This document shows positions 16,177-27,694 of a stretch of 64,000 nucleotides of DNA, piece by piece. Position numbers and translations under genes: made by a program. The notes beneath the pieces were generated by a model, which was not told the origin of the DNA, searched no databases, and saw only the letters and a program-made list of their open reading frames with translations. The DNA comes from Laburnicola sp. R22_1 (lineage: Eukaryota > Ascomycota > Dothideomycetes > Pleosporales > Didymosphaeriaceae), in assembly GCA_014281115.1 (NCBI GenBank), contig JACONQ010000013.1, positions 2,160,501-2,224,500 of the forward strand, read 5' to 3'. How positions within the stretch are numbered: the first letter of the stretch is position 1; each line of letters starts with the position of its first letter.

Positions 16177-17006
16177 TTGATTATGAAGTCTACAAGAGAT
16201 GTCGTAGAGGAGGAACAGGAGGCTTTCCTGCCGAACACGCATAACGGACATGACCAACCTCCCATCAGCGACCATCGCAATAATCGATGGCGACCTATGC
16301 ACTTCCTTCGAATTCTGATCGAGCTCGCGATGGCGTTTGCAATACCCTTCCTCCTCTCCACAAAATCCAAGTCGGCACAATCCCCAATCTTGAAGTCCCC
16401 CGTGCCTCAGCGTACGTCCGTCCATTCCTCCCCCCATCGACTCCCACAAAAGTGCCTATCCCACCATCTGTCGCTCTCCTAACAAGTTCCAAAGTCCCAC
16501 GGAAACTCTACACCTTCAACAGCGACCCCCGCTACATCCGAGACGACATGTTCCTCAACGAATCCACGACCCTCCACACGCTCCACCAATGGATCCCCCT
16601 CTCCTCCGAAAGCCGCGGCTACATCGTCATCCCCGACCCCCTCCCCTACGACCTCCCAGCCCCCTACACCATCGCCATCGACCGCCACAACGACGGCCCC
16701 GGCTACATGATGTCCGTCTTCCACCAGCTGCACTGTCTATCCTACCTCGCCGAGCACTTCCAGCGGGGGTACGGGGGCGTCGAACTGGATCACGAGGTGG
16801 CGCACCATACAGCGCATTGTTTCAACTATTTGAGACAGGGCATCATGTGCAATGCGGATACGACGCTCGAGGGAAAGACGGACGCGGGGCCGGGGGAGGG
16901 GAGCGTGCATGAGTGTGTCGATTATGAGGCTTTGTTGGCGTGGGCGAATGAGCATGGAGGGATGAGGTGGCGGAATGCATTGATGCCTGAGGACTCGATA
17001 TTGTAG
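16177..17006 (+). CDS. UstYa-family (DUF3328) membrane oxidase
   Basis: Two exons (16177-16411 and 16495-17006) with an 83-bp intron that has a clear CTAAC branch site give 248 residues. There is a short cytosolic N-terminus, one membrane helix (about 41-58, FLRILIELAMAFAIPFLL) and then the family domain with two HxxHC motifs: HQLHC (from His155) and HTAHC (from His183), followed by FNYLRQGIMCNAD. These motifs define UstYa-like proteins, which act in oxidative cyclisation of ribosomal peptides (ustiloxin, phomopsin, cyclochlorotine type) or as dehydratase/halogenase-like enzymes in other pathways. No precursor peptide with Kex2-spaced repeats, second UstYa gene or peptidase is visible within this window, so it looks like an orphan or peripheral member. 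The exact reaction is unknown. Confidence 0.88.
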
Positions 17007-17570
17007 GGCCTGAGAAGGGAATTGTGGATTCACTGAGGCGTGGTAGTGATGGTTTTAAGGAGAGACAGTTTTTAAAAGGAGCCTTCCATGTAGCCCAAGA
17101 GCCAGGGGAAACCTCTATATTCCACAATAAAAAGCCAATTTCTACACGTCTTTACCATTCCCATATCTTCGTCCATCTTGCGCAGCCATTCCCAGCCCAG
17201 CCCAGCCCACTGTCGCATTCCCATTCCAGCCAACAATGTCTTCTTTTCCTGTATGTAGTGCTGCACTGCTAATTTTTAACATGATAACAAGTAAACAAAA
17301 AAAGCAAAAAGTACGTACAACAATCAGCCCCTTTCCCGCGCCATCCAAATCTCCCATCAAGCTCCAAGGTAGGCATACGAAAACACACTGGGTAAGTAAC
17401 CACAAGAGAGTTTAAAAGTACCGGTAAGTCGTCTTACACATCACCACCCTGTGGAAAGAACATCAATGATACTACTTCACCTTGGATTTCTGCCATACCA
17501 TGCAATACCCACCACACCAATCAACCCCAAGCCACACACATTTTATTTATTCATTCATATCCGTTTATAG
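17007..17570. other. intergenic 3' of the UstYa-family gene
   Basis: No gene supported. The sequence changes from normal composition to AT-rich near 17,550, where a decayed repeat begins. Confidence 0.45.
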
Positions 17571-18400
17571 TCAACCTAACCTTTTACAAATTATAATACT
17601 TAATAGTAAGCATAACTAAGGTTTAACAGCTAAAGTACGAAAAAAAAAAAGGGCGCAATTAGGATTAACTATAGTAGGGAGCTAAAGTATAACGTGTATT
17701 ATTAGTAAAAGGCTAATTATATAATAGCAAACTATAGGATAGTAACCTTAGAGTTACTATTTAACTACAAAGCTCTAAAGGGCGGCGAAAATAGCAGAAT
17801 TACTATATGCAATAAATAGCCCTTTGTGTCACATCTGTACTTTAGTACCTTAATTCTATTCTTAACCTAATAGGTCCTCCTATTATTACTACTACTAAGG
17901 TGGTTAGCTTTTACATAAGAACGCGCAACAGCTATAACTAACTTAGAAAGCTTCCTTTTAAATTATAGAAATACTATAAGTAGAGGAGTAAGATTATTAG
18001 TAATAATAAAGATAATAAGCTCCTTAAGAAGCTCTAGCTGCTATAGCTACACCTTTAGATCTTAAAGGATTAAGCTAGTAAAAATATCTATCTAAACTAT
18101 AGCACTATATCTTATAAGAATAAAAGGTATATAAAAGAGGAAGGATAAGAACTATATTAAAGAGTAATATAATACCCTTAACGTTATTTTTGCAAAGTAG
18201 CCCTATAGCCTTACTATTAGTAATAAGGCTATAATTAACTAAATTAATAAGTAGTAGGACAATAGGTAGATCTAGGACCTTAAGGACTTAAAGTAAAAAC
18301 CTAAATAATTAATACAATTGTTAACTTTAAACTGTGCACTGTGTAAAACTTAACAAAGTACTCAACGGGTCTGCATTAAAGACCTAAGCCACACACACAC
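17571..18400. mobile_element. AT-rich RIP-degraded repeat relic inside the gene-rich part
   Basis: About 830 bp of strongly AT-biased, TA-rich sequence with no reading frame longer than a few dozen codons, unlike its flanks. The texture (many TAG/TAA, almost no CA/TG) matches the transposon part after 39.9 kb, so I read it as a RIP-mutated transposon remnant. I could not recognise its family or find terminal repeats. A short CA run follows at about 18,390-18,402. Confidence 0.6.
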
Positions 18401-20900
18401 ACAACGCGTCACTACTATCCACTAGATGTTTTACACTTGGCCGGAGCCCCCACCTGTGGTGTATTAAGGAGGAATACTGCGATAATTTAAGGCAAGATAT
18501 CTACATGTTGGTAAATAGTACAGCACAGTACCAAGTTTAGTTGAGTGGGTGGCTGACTGGACCGGTCGAGAGGAAGGTTATGGGGTGATGGACGGTGGGT
18601 ATTATAGGGGTAAAAAAAATGGGGGTGGGGGTTGGTAGTTGGATGGATGGATGAAGGGATGGATGGGTGACAGAAGTGTGTGTGTGTGTGCGCATGTGTT
18701 CTCAGCGTCGTCCGGGGGAAGTGATTCTCAACGAGCTCTAGAAGAGGCAGGCTGCATAGAACCATGGCGGGCGGCAAATATGCAAACACCTATCTACCTT
18801 GAAAATGACTCCCAGGCTCCCACAGTAAGCAAGGCAAACCAACGATAGTCACCGACCCTGCCCAAAACCGGCAGGCACTTCGGAGAAAGGCGCGCCCACC
18901 GACCGCTACCGATCCACCAATCCATTCCCATTACCCGACCCAGCCACAACCAAGCGGACGAACTCTCACCACCCAAAAAGCGTTCGCGCCCAGGCAGGTG
19001 GTTGCTGATCCCACGTGCACCCATCCGCTGACGTACATACCCCACCAAAGGCACGCCCCGTGACTCGATGTGCAAATTAGGTGGGGGGCTCAACTTCCCC
19101 CTTCCCTCGGCCGACATAAGCAGCCGCCAACGCATATCCAACGATCAACAAAAGACTAGTCGTGAGCCGCGCGTCATCTCCCCGAGCTATTGATCAAGCC
19201 TGCACTATCGTGTCCGAGAGCCATGTACGGACCGACCACCACCGTCAGCTCAGCATCTCGACCCAGACTCCCACCATGGATGATGAGCAAACTTTGTCCC
19301 AAAGTCGAAGCTGCGACATGGCTAGCCAGCCAGTCAAGATTGCCGTCTGGACGGAAGGCGGGAAGGAAAGCCCAATGCCGACGCTTGCGAAGAAAAGACG
19401 AGAGATCAGGAGGGCTGCCCGAAGGAGTTCGGTACGTGTCCTCCGCCGCTCCGCGGATGGAAATGGGAGAGAAAGGCCGGCGCACCCCACACGTTGGCTA
19501 CCCTGACTTTCTCCCTCGGCTAGCGAGGGGTCCATCGCATTCTTCAATTCCCATACCCGACCCTTTGGCCTTAGGCAGCTGCGTCGGCCCCTAATTGCTC
19601 ACGCCGACATGCCGAGTGCCGCACCTGCCCGGCCCTTGGTCGAGACTGCCCATTATTGAACGTGTAATAAGGTGTAATCCCCCAAGCTGAAGACGGACCG
19701 ACAACTCGTCACAGTTCAGACAAGGTTTCGGAGAGTTGAACCGTCGAGCATGCGAGCAATCAGGGAACATTTATTGCCTGTGGGGCTTTCTGGCGCAGGT
19801 TCCAGATTCAGGTGCGGCGTTGAACCCTGACAAACGGTCTTTTTGGCGGACTTTCGGCGTAACGGCTCTGGTGACATCACACTGCCGAGTGCAAAAGAAA
19901 GCTTAAGTGGGATGCTAATCGTATGAGCAGTTCTGTTCTGACTCGGAGACGTGAAGGTCCAAGGTCCGCATTCCGCGACCCGCCGGCTACCCGGATACTG
20001 CTCACACCAGAATGGCGTGCAGACTGACGGTTGCGCGGGGATTGCTGGTGTAGGGCGGCGCCAAGATCTGGGGATCGAGATGCCTAAAGGAAGTTGGCCG
20101 CGTTGAAGGGGAGAGAGAGCGGCAGCGCCACAGTTGATGTCTACCACAGACACTCGGCCGAATTGGATGAAAAATGCTTTGACGATATAGTGGCCTACCT
20201 ACACTTGCAAGTAGCGTAGGACGTGGAGGATCAAACGTCACGGTTGCCCACCAGACGAGAGATATCGAATAGGTAGAGAATACCATAGCAGGAGAAGTAG
20301 GTGCACAATAGACGAATCGAGGAGGTTAGTCGATAGCCGTTGCAACTTTTTACAAGCCGGCGGAGTAGGTCCGCCCATGAGGCCGCTACGGGGCGGAGGA
20401 GTGCCGAGTAAGTTTGATCGGTACTTCTAGCGACTATTGCATGTATGCTTCTTGGGTCGCGCGACAGGGCGGCTCCGAACGTCTCTTTCCCAAACGGATG
20501 TTGGCTAGGGATTACTCTTTGCGGCATGGTAAGGAGTCTTGTGTAGGTGCCCAATGTGATGCCCAGGGCCAAGTGCTCTTTCTTCTGTATGTGTTCCAGA
20601 AGCAACAGACTTTGCCAGTGGTTGGGCGTGGGCGGCTCTCGTGGATGGAAACGGGCATGACGACGGCAACTGACTTGTCTGGGCGGCTCTTCCTCAAACC
20701 AGCACGGCGGGCAGGGTCTAGAACGCTGGCCTGTCCCCGTAAACGGCATAGTGGGGCGCGTATTTCCGGGGCGGCTGCCTGCGTTGTAATTTGCAGACCC
20801 CTTGACGTCACCCGCTGTCAAGGCGTACCTATAGGAGTCGGAGCGGTCGGGGACGGGCATCAGCTCGCGAGCACGCAGATACTTATTACCATAGTAGCAG

Positions 20901-20942
<42 letters not shown>

Positions 20943-20943
20943 C
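20901..20943. repeat. (AAC)n trinucleotide repeat
   Basis: Run of about 13 AAC/CAA units with one interruption (ATC). It lies in the long spacer upstream of the zinc-finger gene. Confidence 0.95.
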
Positions 20944-21434
20944 GCTGATACGGGCACAAGAGGCAGGCAGGGGCGTGGGGATCGAGGTTTTGTCCAAAGA
21001 TCGCGATCGGGGCCGATCTGCTGGCGTGCCGCGTGGAGAGTCGGCTAGCGAGGCCCCGCTTATACAGGGGTAGGCTGGGCGAATGGCGGGCGCTGTGGCT
21101 GCTGCGTACGTGTGACGTCGGTGCCCTCGCGCAAAACGCCCGATGGGCTGCCAAACGGCGATGGCGCTAGCCAATGCGCCTCGCCGCGGCGGGCTAGCTC
21201 CCGACAGGGGCGGGCGCAGGGTCCAGCTGCCCTCATACGACGCCAACGCCGCGGACGGCGAGGCCCCTGGGAGAGCGTTGTCACACAGCAGCGCACATAG
21301 TTTGGGCGGTACGATGGGGAGAGAAAGTGCGCATGGTGCGACTGCTCGGCCGTGTATGTATTCGCATCCAGTATGTATTGCGATGCGAGTCATGTCATGT
21401 GTCCATGGCTGCTGCTACGCTCGCCATCTCGCCG

Positions 21435-21461
21435 GAGACTCGAGACTCGAGACTCGAGACT
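21435..21461. repeat. 7-bp tandem repeat (CGAGACT)
   Basis: Nearly four perfect head-to-tail copies of a 7-bp unit. Confidence 0.9.
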
Positions 21462-22028
21462 GGCAGCAGCGGTGAGGACACCCGCTGCCGCACATTCACA
21501 ACAGCCGTTCACCGTGACGGCCCACGCACTGGCGCGGCGGGTGAAAGAGTGGGCGCGCCACGCTAGCTCGCCAAAGTGCATGCGACAATGCCATGTCTGT
21601 CTGGCTTGCCCATGCCCAGGCCTCAGTTGCTGGCTGGTGTCGGATGTGCGCCAGCATCGAGCGCAATTGCCATGCCGGGATCCCATCCATGATTCCCACC
21701 CCTGCGTCGTTGCTCCCAGGCATCCCTGCGCGCCCTACCCACGGCTGCGTAGTAAAGTGCCCTTCATTCACCGTCCCCAGGCCCAGCTCCCTCCAGCTCC
21801 GGACCCCTCATCCTCTCCCCTTGCCTCACCTCCTCCGCGCCCGTCACCACGTTAGCTTCCGGGGCGGCTGCTGCTGCTGCTGCGCCTGCAAATAAATACC
21901 CGCTGCTGCCCGCAGCCTTCACGCTCCCATTCCCTCCACGCATTCACGTGCCTTGTCTCCCTCCATTCTGGCCACATTCCTCCCACTGGCGCGTCCTTGT
22001 GCCGAGACCACGCTCACACTAGGAAATC

Positions 22029-22973
22029 ATGGACGGCAAGAACTCCTCCGGCCGCCGAATCTCCCTCTTGAATGACTGTGCAGACCGCTTGCCGTCCATT
22101 CCCCCATCCCTCCGCTCTCGGACCTCCAGCTCCACCTCGTCGCCCATCGCCTCGCCCAGCACCCCTCCGCTTGTGCGCAGCAACTCGGCCGACTCGGTAG
22201 ACATGCAGACGCCCTCGCCCATCACCCCCGACTTTCCCTTTGACGCCATCCCCTCGCACCAGTTCCAGTCGCCCGTCTTCAACCAGGCCAGCTTCTTCCC
22301 CCAGCAAAAAGAGCTACCGGGTCCCTATTCTCTCTCGCAGCCCGCACCACTGCCCTACCGCCCCGCGCCTCCTCCCCAGCCCGACTACTTCAGACATCAG
22401 CGCGCCATTGAGACCCACAACGCCGCCGCCACGCCAAACCCGCGCTCCAAGAAAAACAGCTACCCCTGCCCCGTGGCCAAGCAGTTCAACTGCGACAACC
22501 ACTTCACCACCTCGGGCCACGCGGCACGCCACGCAAAGAAGCACACGGGCAAAAAGGACGCCTTTTGCCCAGAGTGCAACAAGGCCTTCACCCGCAAGGA
22601 CAACATGGAGCAGCACCGTCGGACCCACCAGACCGGCCGGAACGCCGCAAAGGGCACCGACAACACGACAAAAAAGGCCAAAGCACAAGTAGCAAAGCGG
22701 CCGAGGCCCGCGCCTCTGCAGTCCGAGCTGCCGACCCTCTCATCTATGAACGTTATTGACCCCACGCTGCCCATCAGCCCATCTTCCAGCTTCATGGCGC
22801 CAGCCGTCCAGCCCGCCGATCAATTCGCCGACTTCTCCCACCAGAGATCGTCGTATCCCGACCCTACCACTGCCTTCGCAATGTACCACGGCTTCCCCGC
22901 TACGCCAGTGTCTAATTCCGGGCTAGACGCACTGGCCATCGCGGCAAGTGGAGAGAAGCGCAAGTACGAGTAG
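22029..22973 (+). CDS. C2H2 zinc-finger transcription factor (Nrg1/FlbC-like)
   Basis: Intronless, 314 residues. The N-terminus (1-140) is Ser/Pro-rich and disordered. Finger 1 is atypical, with Cys147-x7-Cys155-x12-His168-x3-His172 and core FTTSGHAARHAKKHTG; finger 2 is canonical, with Cys180-x2-Cys183-x12-His196-x3-His200 and core FTRKDNMEQHRRTH. The TTSGH-xARH / RxDN-xxQHxRTH pair resembles fungal Nrg1-type repressors and the conidiation regulator FlbC (recall of family features, not a search). A basic stretch (TKKAKAQVAKRPRP) after the fingers could be a nuclear signal. The start is the first ATG after a CT-rich leader. Long gene-free DNA on both sides fits a gene with extended regulatory sequences. 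Confidence 0.88.
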   Translation: MDGKNSSGRRISLLNDCADRLPSIPPSLRSRTSSSTSSPIASPSTPPLVRSNSADSVDMQTPSPITPDFPFDAIPSHQFQSPVFNQASFFPQQKELPGPYSLSQPAPLPYRPAPPPQPDYFRHQRAIETHNAAATPNPRSKKNSYPCPVAKQFNCDNHFTTSGHAARHAKKHTGKKDAFCPECNKAFTRKDNMEQHRRTHQTGRNAAKGTDNTTKKAKAQVAKRPRPAPLQSELPTLSSMNVIDPTLPISPSSSFMAPAVQPADQFADFSHQRSSYPDPTTAFAMYHGFPATPVSNSGLDALAIAASGEKRKYE

Positions 22974-25900
22974 CCACTCTCCAATCGGAAAGTTTGATTC
23001 TTTATCGCCGCCTCGGCACCGTTGCTAGCATTTTCACAATCCAAAAATTACGGGGGGTGTTTCACGGAAAAGACGCATCAGCTGTCAGGGCTACGAATCT
23101 ACGAGGCGTTTTTCGGGGGCGGCCACAACAATTGGGAAATTTTCTCTTCATCCCCTGTATTTTTTTGAAAACATGGGTTGTCGGCCTCGTGTCGGCTTCA
23201 CGTTTCTGGTTTTTTTTTTGGTCGAACTGGGCGGCAGGCAGTGTACTTCAGTATACTTTTGCTTTGCTTCACCTCTACCAACTCATTGGTATCTTCAAGG
23301 CCCCGTTTTAGCTGGGGCGTTTATTTTCGAGGGTCGGACAGCGGCAGCATTATTGATCGGAGTCGGAGATAATGGCCAGGAGACTAGGGCAAACATGGAT
23401 ACCCCCGCCCTCATCGAAGGTGCACGGCTTTTAGGTTCTGTTGTTGTTGTTGTTGTTGTTCAACAGCAGACAGTAGCACGGGCAAGGTTGCTCGCTCGCT
23501 CGAAAGCGGAGAGTGACGTGGAACGGGCCCTCTAGGTAGAGCTCGACAAGAGTTGGAATAAACATTTTCGCGACCAGCATGTTGCTTGTGTGTCTCGTGT
23601 GATTTTTTCATTTCGCTCGCCTCATTGTTGAATGTGATTGATTGCTCCTTCACATGCAAAACCCCCGCCCCGCTTCGTTTTGGGGTTAGTAGATAGGTAC
23701 GTATTACGGTACGTACGTATACGATGAACAGGGTCGGTAGTGTGACTAGTGCCCGCTCGCTCGCTCGGCATTTTGCTGCATTGCATGCATGTGCATCTGC
23801 GACGACAAGTGAGGTCGGGCTTCGGGGACGGAAACCCATCTGTGCATGTTTCAAGACGTCGCAGTCGCAGGTAAGCTGCCCAGCCCCAACCCGAGCGACA
23901 AGTGCCGAAGGAGGACCTCGGTTGCACTCAGTAGTAGGACCGAAGAAAAAAAAGAAAGTTGAGAGAGGGAGGGAAGTGTGGCAAGTGAGGCGGGCGTATA
24001 CTCTCTATACTCTCCGGGAGGCTGGGAGGCTGGGCGGTGGGAAGGTGCCATTATTCAGTACTGAGTTAAGGTACTCGGCAGATGTTGGATGGGAGACGAG
24101 ACAGGGAGGCGTAAGGTTTGCGGGATTTTGCTGATTGCGTTATTTTACGGTTGGTGGGTCGAGAGTTTGGTGGAGCGTCTCACGGCCCAGCAATAAAGTT
24201 TGACAGATGACGTTCGGTTGGGAGTATGCATGTGTCTAGGGACTGTAGGTGGTCGCTGGGCGGGGGGGGGGGTCCGTGGTGGGGCTGGGTGGATAGGTAC
24301 GGAGATAGGTACGAGGTACGTTGGCGTGGAAACCTGTGGAACTATCTGGAAGTTGGAACTATTGGTCTTGCTATACTATTGCTATTGCTGTTGTTTCAGA
24401 TAAAAGAGGGAGTTTGGATTTTGGGTTAACGGGGATGAACTAGATAGGGTAGAGTGGGAGAGGTAGGGCTGTGGTACCTGTAGGGTTGCTGCATGGACTG
24501 GACGCAGGGAACGGGCGACCGAGCGGGTAGGCGTGCATGGAAGTTATCTAGTGTATGTGCGTGGGTTCACTGGATGTATGTATGTATGTATGTCACTAGC
24601 CTAACGGGGTTTTGGATTATGCTTTTTGGAGAGGGAGATGGAGCTTGAGGCCTGAACTATCTGAAAGAAGACTTCGCGCACTCTCGGTACACGGAGGCCT
24701 GAACTAGGATGGATGCGAAGTGTCGGGTGGACTGTTGTGTATGTTTTGATGCATGGATAGAGACAGGATAAGCGTTGAGGAGAGGACGGCAGATGGAAGT
24801 ACGTTAGTAGGTGAGGTGGGGTTTGCATAGTTTAGGATATTGCTGTGTACTGCATGCCTATCTGTGTCTGAATAGGTAGGTACTGTAAGACACCGAGGTA
24901 ACATACATATGGTATTCATTGGACATGGATACGACCGTACCTACCTCGCGCAACAACATCCCATCATCCATGTCCGCATCCGCATCCATCCCTCCCCCCC
25001 TCCCTTTCTCCACCCAATCCACCCGCCTGGCCCTACCCACACAACTTCTCAAACCCCAATCCACACCCCAAGAAACCTTCCCACGCACCGCCCACCGCGC
25101 ACCCAAGCCCCAAGTCCCCGTCCCAAGTCCGCGTCCCACTCCGGGCGGTCCCAATGCCAACCCCAAACCCGCCCACCCTCCGACCAATCACCGCGCGCCC
25201 TCCCCCGCGCAAGGTTCGGACCCTGCATTTCGCACACACCAGACACTTCTTTCTTGAGGCTTCCCTTACTCGAGGGTTTGCGTTTACGTGGTTGTGGACC
25301 TTGCGGCGTAGTTAGGCTTAGCGTTGCGTTTGATCTGCGTTGCAGCGGCGGAGGCGGACGCGGCGGGAGGAACAAACTTCAACAGGGTCTGGAACTCTGG
25401 GGGTGGTGATTGGTTTGGTAGAGGGAAGGATGGAGTACGCGGGTCTACTGTCTACCGTCTACCGTCTGGCTGTGGGACGGACGTCCGACGTGGTGAGTCA
25501 GGATGGAGGTGTGGATGACCTTTGGGAATAAGGGATGGATAGGCAGTCTACTCTGCGTAGGCTTGATTGATTTTTTTACCTATTTATCACGGCCAGGACG
25601 GGGGGATTGTAGCCATTCTTCCCATGTAGACTACCATCAGGTAGTTGTCTTTTCTACGCGGCACGGCGCTCCCCCCGGTTTTCTCCGGTACCTTATTCCC
25701 TCCATTGCGTGTCAGTCCATGTATCACCTTCCCTCTATCCGGCATCTGCCAAAGCGCTCTTAACCTACCTGCTCACCGGTACACACTAACGCTACCCCTT
25801 TCCCCTAGCGATGAGTTGATAAACCCACCGACCTCCCCCCTTCGACCCATGTTTGCGAAACCTACCGCCACGCCCGACCGACTGTCCGTCCGCCATGACC

Positions 25901-27694
25901 GATTCACCGGCCGACCCACCCCGACCCGCCGACCCCTACCAAAAAAAAAAAGCCCGTGTCCTCGCGCACGTCGGCCTCGGTCGGGATACGAACATACATG
26001 TAGGGGTAGGTACCACGAACGTCCGAGCCCCGTTCGCTACGCGAGATTCGGGAGCCGATTTCATGGCTGCTTTCTTCACTTCACTCCATTCATTCACAGT
26101 GACTCACTCGCTCACTCTCCCGTCGGAAATATAGTCAAGTCTACCATTCATGCTCATCTCAACACTGTACTATTCTTCCCCTCTGCGAAATCCATCCCCC
26201 ATCCCCGACGCATCCATCCAGCAGTTACAAAGCACGAACCAGACCCTCCCCTCCCTTGTACACCCACGCCAACCCCCCTCCACCACGCAGTAGCCAGAAG
26301 CAATCTCGGGTACAAAGAGCGCGGCTTGCAGCCCAACCGCCGGCACTTGCCTCACCGAGCACCAGTCTGTGGCTGATTCGCCGGCCAAGCGGGGAGCCTT
26401 GCTGCCGCGCAACGTTCGTCAATCTGCCTGTCGATCTGAAAATACCGTCTGGAGCGGCAGCTATGTTTCAGACGTGCAGACGGGCTGCATGGGGGACGCG
26501 CCCGTCTTCCCCGGAACAGCTCCTGTAGCCGAACTGCAGTTGAGAAAGTGGAGATCGCACCTGCGCGTAGAAACATGCCTTGTGTCGATGTCAAAAACCT
26601 ACTCTTCCGTTTGTCCCTCCTCTGCTGTCCTTCCGAAGAAGGTTTGACTGCGAGACTTCTCACGGCTGGCTACCTCGCTTGACTTTCTTTTTTCTCCTCT
26701 TGTCTGACTTCGCTTCGTCCCCACAGTGTAGCCCTCGCTTCGCAGGTGGTACACAACGCCATGTGTATTCTGGACACCAAATGCGGGTGTCTCGGACCCA
26801 GTCACACGGTATCACACGGCCACGAAAACCTCCAGAAGCACCGTCTCGGGTCCCAGCCCTTCCCTACCGAGGCGTTTTGAGGCTGTCTGCAAGGTCTATC
26901 GTTTCGCATTATCCCCGCCTGCAGACTCCAAGCCTGCAAGAGAAAACGTTGTGCGTCGTGCATATCGTGGTGTTCATCTGGACCAAGTCCTCAGCTTTTC
27001 CTGCAGTAAGATCTTCATTGGAAGTGCCGCCTTGGGGGTCGTGGAAAGCGTGGAAGCGAGCGACAACAAAGGACAGGGGGTAGGCTAGTATGCAGACATG
27101 CGAGTATGCGAGATGCGGTGCATGTTTCTCAACGGTTGTCACTGATTGGGTTGGGTCGCTGATGCAGGGGCGTGGTACAAGCAGAGGGGTGGAGCATGTA
27201 ACCGGAATCCATGACGATGCAAGTTCGAACGCATTTCTCAATCGCTGCTGACTCGTGCCAAATATAACTGTAGAATAAAGTTTTGATAGTATTGCACCAA
27301 GTCAAAAGTTTCCGTCCCTGTGTCACCCCGGGAGAAGGAAAGCAAACACTGCAAGTACGGAGACAATAGACTTTGACGTGGTACTGTAGTGTTTTCTCGC
27401 TTCCATAGAAAATCTGCGCTGTATTGAAGCCATCAGTAAGCGCGCAGAAAGTATATTCCCATCTGGGTGCGTGCCCCGAAAAGTCGGCGTCGGCCAATTT
27501 TGACACATTCCGTATCTTTGGTACGACAATCCGGGATAAGAGTGGTTGGGCAATATGCAGCAAGACACTGCCACTGCGCTGATGCATTATGTCTGCAAGC
27601 TCTCCGTACTGCGTAAACTTTGCTCAACGAAACCTCTGCACATTCGGGCAATATGCTGCACGACTTGTTGACGAAAGTCATGCCCGACACAGGC
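22974..27694. other. 4.7-kb region without supported genes
   Basis: Open frames up to 243 residues (25645-26376) exist, but they are low complexity, rich in Pro/Arg/Thr/His from the base composition, and lack domains. It contains a GTT run (about 23440-23460), a poly-A tract (about 25,950) and an ATGT tetranucleotide run (about 24575-24593). A non-coding RNA or a very divergent gene cannot be excluded. Confidence 0.45.
23440..23460. repeat. (GTT)n trinucleotide repeat
   Basis: Seven GTT units. The motif is the reverse complement of the AAC run upstream of the zinc-finger gene. Confidence 0.9.

Larger units (their letters stand above)
18401..22028. other. 3.6-kb GC-rich region without supported genes; upstream of the C2H2 regulator
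   Basis: Many overlapping open frames occur on both strands (up to 219 residues, for example 20414-21073 plus and 20231-20860 minus), as expected in GC-rich DNA poor in stop codons. None shows a domain, signal peptide or plausible splice pattern. It contains a GT repeat (about 18,678), an AAC run (20901-20943) and a 7-bp tandem repeat (21435-21461). The last 250 bp are pyrimidine-rich, and an AATAAATA box near 21,890 lies about 140 bp before the zinc-finger gene start; I take this as its core promoter. Confidence 0.5.

Noticed and set aside
20231..21073. Overlapping open frames of 209 (minus) and 219 (plus) residues
   Set aside because: Both strands are open over the same GC-rich stretch, the plus frame runs through the AAC repeat as poly-Thr, and no domain or splice context is visible.
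21435..21461. Short tandem repeat considered as a CRISPR-like array
   Set aside because: There are no spacers between units and the organism is a fungus; it is a simple tandem repeat.
25645..26376. 243-residue open frame
   Set aside because: Low-complexity Pro/Thr/Arg/His composition dictated by C-rich DNA, no domain, and it runs through a poly-A tract.
26580..27083. 167-residue open frame
   Set aside because: No family feature, and several frames are open together; not convincing as a gene without transcript data.
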